Shown piece by piece: positions 17,574 to 24,675 of a stretch of 64,000 nt of DNA. The stretch is from assembly GCF_900091955.1 (NCBI RefSeq), contig NZ_FMDF01000143.1, forward strand, positions 1 to 64,000, in the 5' to 3' direction. This stretch comes from Streptomyces sp. Ncost-T10-10d (GTDB lineage Bacteria > Actinomycetota > Actinomycetes > Streptomycetales > Streptomycetaceae). Position 1 is the stretch's first letter, and every line of letters begins with the position of its first letter. Both the position numbers and the translations under genes were made by a program. The notes below the pieces were generated by a model. That model was not told the DNA's origin. It searched no databases and saw nothing but the letters and a program-made list of their open reading frames with translations.

Positions 17574-17584
17574 TCCTCCCGGCA

Positions 17585-17800
17585 TCAGCCCTTGTTCTGC
17601 GCCGCCCAGAACTCGTCGAACGTGAGCAGCCCGTCGCCATTGGCGTCGTGCGAGTTGATGACGGCCTGGGCCACCGGCTCGGTGACGTAGGGGTCGCCGA
17701 GCTGAGCCATCACGCTCTTGTACTCGGCGGCCGATATCAGCCCGTCGCCGTTCAGATCGAACCGCTGGAATGCCTTGCGCGCCGACTCGATGTCCGCCAC
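17585..17800 (-). CDS. Small EF-hand calcium-binding protein
   Basis: 71 residues with two canonical EF-hand loops: DLNGDGLISAAE (15-26) and DANGDGLLTFDE (52-63). Each has Asp, Asn and Asp at positions 1, 3, 5, Gly at 6 and Glu at 12, so both should bind Ca2+. It is cytosolic with no signal. Streptomycetes carry several such calmodulin-like proteins (CabB-type) thought to buffer or sense calcium during development. The start is GTG at 17800 with a GAAGGGG ribosome site; an 11-bp repeat array lies just upstream. Confidence 0.9.
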   Translation of the reverse strand: MADIESARKAFQRFDLNGDGLISAAEYKSVMAQLGDPYVTEPVAQAVINSHDANGDGLLTFDEFWAAQNKG

Positions 17801-17818
17801 AGTTCCGCCCCTTCGTAA

Positions 17819-17851
17819 TGCCTGACCAATGCCTGGCCAGTGTCTGACTGA
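17819..17851 (-). repeat. Three 11-bp direct repeats upstream of the EF-hand gene
   Basis: Units on the + strand: TGCCTGACCAA (17819-17829), TGCCTGGCCAG (17830-17840), TGTCTGACTGA (17841-17851). Units 1 and 2 match at 9 of 11 positions; unit 3 is more diverged. The 11-bp period puts each copy on the same face of the helix, as in PhoP-type response regulator sites, but the sequence does not fit the known PHO box well. It overlaps the expected promoter of the minus-strand gene. Confidence 0.5.
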
Positions 17852-17965
17852 CGGGGGCCAGATTAACGGGCGCGACGGATGGCGGTCGCGGCGGCCGGTG
17901 GTCGATCATGGACGGGGTGTCCGCCGCCCGGCGGACCGCGTTCGAAACCGGGGAGCGGGACGCCG

Positions 17966-18604
17966 ATGGACGACACACTGGCAAAGATCCTGGCGGCTGC
18001 GGCACACGGACGGTTTCCCCCGCCGGACGGGGCCACGACGGTGGTGGGGCAGCCGGGCGCCCGGGATGCGGGAGTGCTGGCGTTCACCGCACACTCGGTG
18101 GTGTTCACCGACGAGGATCCGCGGTGGGTACGGGCCGTGCTGGCCGCCACCCCCGGTGACGCGCTCGCCGCGACGATGAATCCGTACTTCCTCAGCGCGC
18201 TGCTGGCCCGGAGCGGCCGGCACATGAACACCATCGATCTGCTGACGGTCGCGGACGCGCTGCCGGGCGAGCCGGAGATCGCGCTCCGGGCGATCGAGGA
18301 CCCGGAGCATCCTCGGGTGGCGCGGGCGATGAAGTACCGCGACGAGGTGCGGGTCTGGTCCGCCGACGGCGGTGTGGTGATCCTCGGCCGGGGAGTCGCG
18401 GGGCGCTGGGAGACCGCGGTCGAGGTGGCCGAGGAGGCGCGCGGCCGGCGGCTGGGGGAACGGCTGGCGCGGGCGGCCCGGCATCTGGTTCCGGACGCGG
18501 TGGTGTGGGCGCAGCAGTCGCCGGGGAACGCCCGCAGTGTGCGGACGTTCCAGGCGGCGGGCTACCGGCCGGTGGGCTCGGAGGCCCTGTTGGTCGCGGG
18601 GTGA
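17966..18604 (+). CDS. GNAT-family N-acetyltransferase
   Basis: 212 residues. The C-terminal ~80 residues hold the acetyl-CoA binding core: VAEEARGRRLGERLARAARHL (motif A, R/Q-x-x-G-x-G/A-like) and NARSVRTFQAAGYRPVG (motif B). The N-terminal half is a poorly conserved helical domain. ATG 17966 was preferred over an upstream GTG in frame because GGGAGCGGGA precedes it at good spacing. The substrate is unknown. It is convergent with the beta-propeller gene; a weak CCGG-rich stem lies in the 48-bp gap. Confidence 0.78.
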   Translation: MDDTLAKILAAAAHGRFPPPDGATTVVGQPGARDAGVLAFTAHSVVFTDEDPRWVRAVLAATPGDALAATMNPYFLSALLARSGRHMNTIDLLTVADALPGEPEIALRAIEDPEHPRVARAMKYRDEVRVWSADGGVVILGRGVAGRWETAVEVAEEARGRRLGERLARAARHLVPDAVVWAQQSPGNARSVRTFQAAGYRPVGSEALLVAG

Positions 18605-18652
18605 GTGTTCAGCGGGTCGGCCGGGTCACGGCTCGTGGCCGGCGCCGGGCCG

Positions 18653-19810
18653 TCAGCGGAAGACGCCGGTGTGGCCGAGTGAGTAGCGGCCCGGCTGCGG
18701 GTAGACGGCGAGTCCGTGCGGGCCCTTGCCCACCGGGATCCGGGCGAGCTGTTTGCCGCTGGCGGTGTCGATCGCGTACACCTCGGAGTTGTAACGCCCG
18801 CTCAGCCAGAGGACCTTGCCGTCCGCCGAGACTCCGCCCATGTCGGGGCTGCCGCCGTTCGGCAGGCGCCATTTCTTCGCCAGTTTGCGCTGTGCGAAGT
18901 CGAAGACGGAGATGGAGCCCTCGCCCCGGTTGGAGATGTACATCTCCTTGGAGTCACGGCTGACGTAGAGGCCGTGCGCACCCTTGCCGGTGGGCAGCAG
19001 CTTCGGGGTGGTGAACTTCTTCCCGTCCAGCACCCACACCCCGTTGGCCATCATGTCCGCGATGTAGAACGTGCCGCCGTCGGGTGACAGCTTCACGTCC
19101 TGCGGCATCGCGCCGTTGAACGGCAGCTTCTGTCGGCCGACGACCTTCATCCGCGCCGTGTCGACCTTGAGGAGTTCGCCGGAGAACTCGCAGGAGACGA
19201 TGAAGTACCGGCCGTCCATGGAGAAGTCGGCGTGGTTGACGCCCGCGCAGCTGACCGGGACGGTCTTGGCCGTCTTCATGGTGTGGGCGTCGCGGAAGAC
19301 CAATTGGCGGTCCATCGAGGCCATCACCACGGCGTACTTGCCGTCCGGTGTGAAGTAGAGGTTGTACGGGTCGGAGACGGGCACCGTGCGGCTCACCTTC
19401 CCGGTGGCCGGATCGATGGCCGTGAGGCTGTCACCGATGTCGTTGTTGACCCAGAGGGTCTTCAGGTCCCAGGACGGGACGACGTGCTGCGGCTGACGGC
19501 CGACCTTGATGGTCCTGATGACCTTGTACGTCGCGGGGTCGATCACCGACACCGTGTCGGAGTTGGTGTTGGGGACGTACACCCGGGACGGGAAGTCCTT
19601 GACGACCGGGGAGAGCTTCCCGGGCCGGTCGGCCGCGTAGACGTCCTTGACGTCGAGCACCGGTGGCATGCCGGCCAGCGCGGGGTTCGCTCTGGCGGAC
19701 GGTGCGGCGGCCTCGGCATGCCCCTTCTCGGCGGAAGCGCCACAGCCGGTGAGTACCGCCAGCAGGACGCCCCCGAGCAGGGCCGCGGTGAGCTTGGTGG
19801 AGGGAGGCAT
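18653..19810 (-). CDS. YVTN-type beta-propeller lipoprotein
   Basis: 385 residues. The N-terminus is a lipoprotein signal (AVLTGCGAS, lipobox Cys near 23). The rest is a seven-bladed type propeller with repeated blades of the form VYVPNTNSDTVSVIDPATYKVIRTIKVGRQP, LWVNNDIGDSLTAIDPATG and MYISNRGEGSISVFD, each ~42 residues. Such proteins act outside the membrane as binding scaffolds or, in some cases, in metal or redox enzyme maturation. Its ATG overlaps the stop of the NodB-like gene by one base (TGATG), so the two are translated together and probably form one cell-envelope system. The binding partner is unknown. Confidence 0.87.
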   Translation of the reverse strand: MPPSTKLTAALLGGVLLAVLTGCGASAEKGHAEAAAPSARANPALAGMPPVLDVKDVYAADRPGKLSPVVKDFPSRVYVPNTNSDTVSVIDPATYKVIRTIKVGRQPQHVVPSWDLKTLWVNNDIGDSLTAIDPATGKVSRTVPVSDPYNLYFTPDGKYAVVMASMDRQLVFRDAHTMKTAKTVPVSCAGVNHADFSMDGRYFIVSCEFSGELLKVDTARMKVVGRQKLPFNGAMPQDVKLSPDGGTFYIADMMANGVWVLDGKKFTTPKLLPTGKGAHGLYVSRDSKEMYISNRGEGSISVFDFAQRKLAKKWRLPNGGSPDMGGVSADGKVLWLSGRYNSEVYAIDTASGKQLARIPVGKGPHGLAVYPQPGRYSLGHTGVFR

Positions 19811-20631
19811 CAGGTCAGCAGCTCCGTGGTCGTCACCGCGCGCAGTCGGCGGCGGTCGATTTCGGTGAGGAGGAGAGGCAGGGCGGCGACCGTGTCCGCG
19901 TAGCCGAAATGCAGGCTCACCACCGATCCGTTGCGGATCTCCCCGGCCACCTTGCGGGTGACGGCCGCGGCGCCGGGAGAGGTGAAGTCGAGGGAGTCCA
20001 CGTCGTACGAGAGGACGTGCGGGTAGCCCGCCCTGGCGGCGAGCCGCTGGACGAGCGGGGTGGCGTACCGGGTGCGGGAGGGCCTGAACCAGGTGCCGAT
20101 GGAGCCGGTGAGCCGGCGCAGCCGCTGGGCGCAGCCGGTGATCTCCGCGTACGCCTCGTCCTCGCCCATCGAGGAGATGTCGATGTGGCGCTGGGTGTGG
20201 TTGCCGAGGTCGTGGCCGCCGTCGAGGATGCGGCGGGCCATCTCGGGGTGTTCGTCGAGCCAGCTGCCGACGGCGAGGACGGTGATCCGGGCGTGGGCCC
20301 GTTCGGCCTCGGCGAGGACGGTCCGGGCGATGGCGGGGTCGCCCTGGCCGTGGAAGGTGAGGGCGACGCGGGCGCGGTCGCGGGGACCGTGGTCGATCTG
20401 GACCGGCTGCCCGGGGAAGCGGTGCGGGGCGGGCGCGGGGTGCGGGGCCGCGGGCCGGGTGGTCGCGGTGACGGGGTTCTTCGGGCTCACCGCGGTCGGG
20501 ACGGTTCTGGCCGACGTACCGGCGGCGTCGCCGCGGTCCGCGCATCCGGCGGTGAGGGCACCGGCGATGGCGGCCCCTGCTCCCGCGCGCAGAGCGCTGC
20601 GGCGGCGCACCGGTGTGTCGGAGGCGTTCAT
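19810..20631 (-). CDS. NodB-like polysaccharide deacetylase-fold protein with an altered active site
   Basis: 273 residues. The N-terminus has a twin-Arg-like RRRSALRAG run, a hydrophobic core and an LTAGC lipobox, so it is exported and probably lipid anchored. The NodB fold is visible: LTFHGQGDP (motif 1), GNHTQRH (motif 2, H-x3-H metal ligands), TWFRPSRTRYATP (motif 3), DVDSLDF (motif 4) and VSLHFGY (motif 5). Motif 1 normally reads TFDDG; both catalytic/metal Asp residues are missing here and the next Asp is four places on. The protein may therefore bind sugar without deacetylating it, or use the shifted Asp. ATG 20631 was chosen because the signal peptide follows it; longer starts add unrelated residues. 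Confidence 0.82.
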   Translation of the reverse strand: MNASDTPVRRRSALRAGAGAAIAGALTAGCADRGDAAGTSARTVPTAVSPKNPVTATTRPAAPHPAPAPHRFPGQPVQIDHGPRDRARVALTFHGQGDPAIARTVLAEAERAHARITVLAVGSWLDEHPEMARRILDGGHDLGNHTQRHIDISSMGEDEAYAEITGCAQRLRRLTGSIGTWFRPSRTRYATPLVQRLAARAGYPHVLSYDVDSLDFTSPGAAAVTRKVAGEIRNGSVVSLHFGYADTVAALPLLLTEIDRRRLRAVTTTELLT

Positions 20632-20990
20632 GCGAAGAACAATAGGGGCAAGACGCACACAGAGTGACAATATCCGAGCATTTGGGTGACATGAATGAAT
20701 CGCTCACCGAATCTCATAAATATTCATGGTTTTCCAGGCAAGTGACCCATCACACCTGCGATTCACCTGACGAGTGCCACATTGTGGCCGCAAATGCCCC
20801 ATTTGCACCTTTGGCGGTGAGGTCGCCCGTCTGCCATAGTTGGCGACACGACCGCATCGACCCGAGCCCGGTCGTCACAAGCGGCCGTGAACACACCCCC
20901 CATTTCACGGCCCCCACACAGCAGCCCCCGAAGCGCCGCACCACGGCAGACCGGGGGCTTCTGTGCATCCGGGCACGAGCCCGCCGGGGG
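20632..20990. other. AT-richer intergenic region
   Basis: About 360 bp. The stretch 20,670-20,830 is markedly richer in A/T than its surroundings. On the minus strand a TATTGT box lies seven bases before the NodB-like ATG, with TTGTCA 20 bases further up, so that gene may be transcribed leaderless; the spacer is longer than ideal. The right end carries the terminator of the next minus-strand gene. No gene is seen. Confidence 0.55.
20923..20959 (-). terminator. Terminator of the anti-sigma-like ATPase gene
   Basis: AGCCCCCG (20923-20930) pairs with CGGGGGCT (20952-20959). The 21-nt loop contains a further GCCG/CGGC pairing. It lies about 30 bases past the minus-strand stop. Confidence 0.55.
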
Positions 20991-21566
20991 TCAGTGGTCG
21001 GAGATCCGCATCTCGAACCAGGTGGTCTTGCCGCGCGGCAGCAGATCCACGCCCCACCGGTCGGAGAGCTTGTCGACGAGGAAAAGCCCCCGGCCGCTGA
21101 TGTCCATCTCCTGGACGGGCATCAGACACGGCAGTCCACGCGAGGGGTCGCGCACCTCGATCCGGATCCAGCCGCGACGGCGCAGCATACGCAACCCGAA
21201 TACCCGGGCACCGGTGTGCCGTACCGCATTGCCGACGAGCTCGGAGACGAGCAGCACGGCGTATTCGGCGGTATGCGGGGAGAGCGCCCACTGCCGCAGC
21301 ACCACACACGAGGTGAGTCTTCGGGCGGTGGCCGCGGACTCCGGGCGGGACGGCAGCCGGACTTCACCCTCCGCCGGGTTTCCGAACAACTCCAGCGCTT
21401 TGAACGCCTGTTCGTCATCGACCGCCGGCATCCAGCGTGCCGCGGTCGCGCCGCTGCGCGGTCGCGGCTGTTCCACACCCTCCAGGCCCGCCATGCACAC
21501 CATCATGGCCGCAAGACGAGCACTCCGGGGCCGTTCCAAAGGAATCCGCACCCCGGAATGCATCAT
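20991..21566 (-). CDS. GHKL ATPase, anti-sigma factor (RsbW/SpoIIAB-like) regulatory protein
   Basis: About 191 residues. The HATPase_c_2 fold is shown by the N-box SELVGNAVRHTG, a VRDPSRGLP segment replacing the G1 box and the G2-like GRGLFLVDKLSDRWGVD near the C-terminus. Proteins of this kind in Streptomyces bind anti-anti-sigma factors or sigma factors, often acting as serine kinases. The start is uncertain: frames open to a GTG at 21617 and an inner ATG at 21506 is also possible. The conserved part starts near PAVDDEQAF. No membrane segment is present. It is monocistronic, with its own terminator. Confidence 0.75.
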   Translation of the reverse strand: MMHSGVRIPLERPRSARLAAMMVCMAGLEGVEQPRPRSGATAARWMPAVDDEQAFKALELFGNPAEGEVRLPSRPESAATARRLTSCVVLRQWALSPHTAEYAVLLVSELVGNAVRHTGARVFGLRMLRRRGWIRIEVRDPSRGLPCLMPVQEMDISGRGLFLVDKLSDRWGVDLLPRGKTTWFEMRISDH

Positions 21567-21757
21567 TCCGGAGAGATCGGTAGGCATATGCCACTGGCAG
21601 AATGCGACCCGGCGCACCCCCTCCGACCTGCACAGATAACGCCTCCGAGCGAGGTTGCCGGCCTCTTCGATCGGCTGGGCCTCAAGGGACCCTCAAGGCC
21701 CAGCCGATCCGCCCACACGGATGAACCCGCGTCGCTCTGCCCCCAACTGGCGTTCGG

Positions 21758-22525
21758 TCAGAGGAACTTGGCCTTGCCCGGACCCTCTTCCACAAAGCTG
21801 CGCATACCGCGCTCCCGGTCCTCGGTGGCGAACAGACCGGCGAACCAGTTCCGCTCGATCGTGAGCCCGGTGTCGATGTCCGTCTCCAGGCCGGCGTCGA
21901 CGGATTCCTTGGCGGCGCGCAGCGCGAGGGCGGGCCCCTTCGCCAGCTTGGCGGCCCAGGCGTGCGCCTGCTCGTACACCTCGGCGGCGGGCACCACGCG
22001 GTCCACCAGACCGATCGTCAGGGCCTCCTCGGCCTTCACATGGCGGCCGGTGAAGATCAGGTCCTTGGCCCGGGAGGGGCCGATCAGCCTGGCGAGGCGC
22101 TGGGTGCCGCCCGCTCCGGGGATCAGTCCGAGCAGGATCTCGGGCTGGCCCAGCCTGGCGTTGTCGGCGGCGATCCGGAAGTCGGCACAGAGCGCCAACT
22201 CGCACCCGCCGCCCAGCGCGTAGCCGGTGACTGCGGCGACGACGGGCTTGGGGATCCGGGCCACCGCGGTGAAGGAGTCCTGCAGCGCCTTGGACCGTAC
22301 GACCATCGCCGTGTGGTCCATCGCCTGCATCTCCTTGATGTCCGCGCCCGCCGCGAACACCTTCTCGCCGCCGTAGAGGACCACGGCACGCACATCGTCG
22401 CGCCGGGTCGCCTCCTCGGCGAGTTCACGCAGCCGGTCCTGGGTGGCGACATCCAGGGCGTTCATGGGCGGACGGTCCAGCAGGATCGTGCCGACGCCGT
22501 CACTTGCTTCGAGGGTTGCGGTCAT
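21758..22525 (-). CDS. Enoyl-CoA hydratase/isomerase family protein
   Basis: 255 residues, a complete crotonase fold. The oxyanion-hole segments are FAAGADIKEM and GYALGGGCELALCADFRIA. The two catalytic acids of true hydratases correspond to the Glu in QPEILLGLIPGAGGTQRL and to the residue near the end of that block, and the motif fits a hydratase of beta-oxidation. It hydrates trans-2-enoyl-CoA to 3-hydroxyacyl-CoA. ATG 22525 gives the standard N-terminus; an upstream ATG adds eight residues. No other beta-oxidation gene is adjacent. Confidence 0.88.
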   Translation of the reverse strand: MTATLEASDGVGTILLDRPPMNALDVATQDRLRELAEEATRRDDVRAVVLYGGEKVFAAGADIKEMQAMDHTAMVVRSKALQDSFTAVARIPKPVVAAVTGYALGGGCELALCADFRIAADNARLGQPEILLGLIPGAGGTQRLARLIGPSRAKDLIFTGRHVKAEEALTIGLVDRVVPAAEVYEQAHAWAAKLAKGPALALRAAKESVDAGLETDIDTGLTIERNWFAGLFATEDRERGMRSFVEEGPGKAKFL

Positions 22526-22550
22526 GTGAGGCAGGTTAACCGGGGCCAAC

Positions 22551-22595
22551 GCGAGCGGGCCCGGTGCTGTTGGTCACAGCACCGGGCCCGCTCGC
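22551..22595 (-). terminator. Strong 19-bp hairpin after the L,D-transpeptidase gene
   Basis: Arms 22551-22569 and 22577-22595 are perfectly complementary (core CGGGCCCGGTGCTG), with a 7-nt TTGGTCA loop. It sits 18 bases past the minus-strand stop at 22613 and before the enoyl-CoA hydratase gene. Confidence 0.85.
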
Positions 22596-22612
22596 TCTCC
22601 GTACGGCGCGCG

Positions 22613-23866
22613 CTACTTGGTCCACTCCGACCAGGACATGTTCCAGCCGTTGAGGCCGTTGTCCGGCTGGATCGTCCTGTCCTTCGAGTTCTTCACGACC
22701 ACTACGTCGCCGATGAGCGAGTTGTCGAAGAACCAGGCCGCCGAGGTCTTCTTGCTCCAGGCGCCACGCACGTCCTGGAGACCGACGCAGCCATGGCTGG
22801 TGTTGGCCGAGCCGAAGACACCGGAGCCACCCCAGTAGTTGCCGTGGATGAAGGTCCCCGAGGTGGACAGGCGCATCGCGTGCGGCACGTCCTTGATGTC
22901 GTACTCGCCGCCGAAGCCGACGGTGTCACCGTTCATCCGGGTCACCTTGAGCTTCTCGCTGATGACCATCTGGCCGTTGTACGTGGTGGTCGCCGGGGCG
23001 CCCGCCGAGATCGGGATGTCCTTGATCTGCTTGTCGTCGCGGACGACCTTCATCCGGTGCGTGCTCGCGTCGACGGTGCTGACCTGCTTGCGGCCGATGG
23101 TGAAGGAGATCGTCTTGGCCTGCTTGCCGTAGACGCCCGGTCGCCCCTCGACGCCGTCGAGGTTGAGCTTCATGGTCACCTTGGTTCCCGCGGCCCAGTA
23201 GTCCTCGGGGCGGAAGTCGAGGCGGTCGTTGCCGAACCAGTGGCCCTCGATCGGTACGGACGGCTCGGCCGTCACCTTGATGGCGTTCTCGACCGCGGCC
23301 GGGTCGGTGATGCCACGGGTGAAGTGGATCGAGACGGGCATGCCGACGCCGACCGTGGAACCGTCCTCCGGGGTGTACTGCCCGATGAAGGTGTTCTGCG
23401 GGACCAGTGTCGTGAAGCTGGTGTCCTTCGCCGACTCGCGGCCCTTCGTGTCCTTGGCGACCGCGTGGACCGTGTACTTGGTCGCCGCGGCCAGATGCTG
23501 GTCCGGTGTCCAGCTCGTGCCGTCCGCCGCGATCTTCCCCTCGACCTCGGCGCCCTTGGGGCCGGCGACCTTCACCGTGGTCAGCTTCCCCTGCTCGGCG
23601 GAGATCTTCAGTGCCCCGCTGGTGGCGACGGAGTCCGCCCCGTCCTTCGGCGCAATGGTCACCACGGCCTGCGAGGCGGTGGTGTCGTCGGCCTTCGACC
23701 CGCCCTGGCGGTCCTTGCCCGCGCTGCCGGCGTCGTCTCCCCCACCGCACGCCGTCACCAGCAACAGGAGCGCACCCAGTACCAGAGCCAGCAGTCCGGT
23801 GGCCCCTCGCCCGCGCCGTCCGCTGTTCGCCCCGGCCGATGTCCCCGATATCGGCTGCCCGTTCAA
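22613..23866 (-). CDS. L,D-transpeptidase lipoprotein (YkuD domain)
   Basis: 417 residues. The lipoprotein signal ends LLLLVTACGGG. Two Ig-like domains occupy ~65-265, as in mycobacterial LdtMt2, and the YkuD catalytic domain spans ~275-395 with HGNYW (His ~342) and the nucleophile Cys360 in SHGCVGL. It makes 3-3 cross-links in peptidoglycan, or attaches proteins to it, outside the membrane. The start appears to be TTG at 23866: GGGGAGACGAG lies just upstream, and no ATG or GTG gives a proper signal peptide. A decayed copy of the same gene lies directly upstream (24.1-24.5 kb). Confidence 0.9.
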   Translation of the reverse strand: MNGQPISGTSAGANSGRRGRGATGLLALVLGALLLLVTACGGGDDAGSAGKDRQGGSKADDTTASQAVVTIAPKDGADSVATSGALKISAEQGKLTTVKVAGPKGAEVEGKIAADGTSWTPDQHLAAATKYTVHAVAKDTKGRESAKDTSFTTLVPQNTFIGQYTPEDGSTVGVGMPVSIHFTRGITDPAAVENAIKVTAEPSVPIEGHWFGNDRLDFRPEDYWAAGTKVTMKLNLDGVEGRPGVYGKQAKTISFTIGRKQVSTVDASTHRMKVVRDDKQIKDIPISAGAPATTTYNGQMVISEKLKVTRMNGDTVGFGGEYDIKDVPHAMRLSTSGTFIHGNYWGGSGVFGSANTSHGCVGLQDVRGAWSKKTSAAWFFDNSLIGDVVVVKNSKDRTIQPDNGLNGWNMSWSEWTK

Positions 23867-24146
23867 TGTGCTCGTCTCCCCTCACACGGTCTGGCCCCGC
23901 CAAGACCCCTGGGAGCCCGCAGGCCCCCGCCCCCGCGCGCGGCACATGCGCGCTCAGCGAAAGATAATCACACCGATCGCGGGAAGATGACCCCGCGGAT
24001 GTCACCGTTCAGTCCCAACTTGTCCCGGCACTTCACCAGGTGACACGCGGTACGGGTGGAGCGGAGCCGGCCGGCTGTCCGTGTCCTGATCCGCCGGACA
24101 GGCCCCGGGGGATCCGACGGGGCCTCAGTGGAGGGGCCGAGCCGGC

Positions 24147-24480
24147 CTTCCACCGGGTCCGGTTCGGATTCCGGCCTCCGAGCCCGTTGTCCGGTGCCAC
24201 CTGGCTGTCCTTGGAGTTGACGGCCTCGATCACATCGCCGGTTGTCCATGAGTGTCCGGTCGAAGAACGAGGCGGCCGGGGTGTCGCTGCCGCCACCCTC
24301 CCATCGCGCAGCCCCACCCTGACAGTGACCTCGGTACCCGGCGCCCGGCAGGCGGCGGGGCGGAAGTCGAGGCGGCTGTCGCCGAACCAGTGCCCCACCA
24401 CCTCGACCGCCGGAACGGAGACCACCCGAATGGCCTTCCGCACGGCCGCACGGTTCTTGACCGGGTGCCCGTGTCAGCAC
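24147..24480 (-). pseudogene. Decayed duplicate of the L,D-transpeptidase gene
   Basis: The minus strand encodes VRKAIRVVSVPAVEVVGHWFGDSRLDFRP-type sequence in short pieces matching the neighbour's AIKVTAEPSVPIEGHWFGNDRLDFRP region. It then jumps to FFDRTLMDN in one frame and GDVIEAVNSKDSQVAPDNGL in another, matching FFDNSLIGDVVVVKNSKDRTIQPDNGL at the neighbour's C-terminus. About 130 codons, including the whole HGNYW...SHGC active site, are missing, and at least one frameshift separates the remaining parts. No start with a signal sequence remains. It is a tandem duplication remnant lying between ldt and glgX. Confidence 0.8.
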
Positions 24481-24675
24481 GGTGGCCGAGCTCGCCACCG
24501 CCCTCTTCGCCACGTGGTTCACGTCCCCCCGACGACGGGGGCCGGTCGGGGGAAACGTGAGTGCGGGCCCCCGTGTGGGCAGAACAGAGGGGAGGACCAC
24601 ACTCGGGGAGCCGCGGCCGGGACGCCGCGCGCTCCCTTTCGGTGCCGGTCCCCACGAGCCGCGGGAGGCGAGCAG

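Noticed and set aside
20664..22223. 519-codon plus-strand frame across the anti-sigma-like ATPase and enoyl-CoA hydratase genes
   Set aside because: It is opposite to two genes with clear motifs, and its own translation shows only Ser/Arg/Pro-rich shadow sequence.
24040..24675. Upstream extension of the glgX frame
   Set aside because: It runs antisense through the transpeptidase remnant and adds ~210 residues absent from the GlgX family. GTG 24676 has a good ribosome site.
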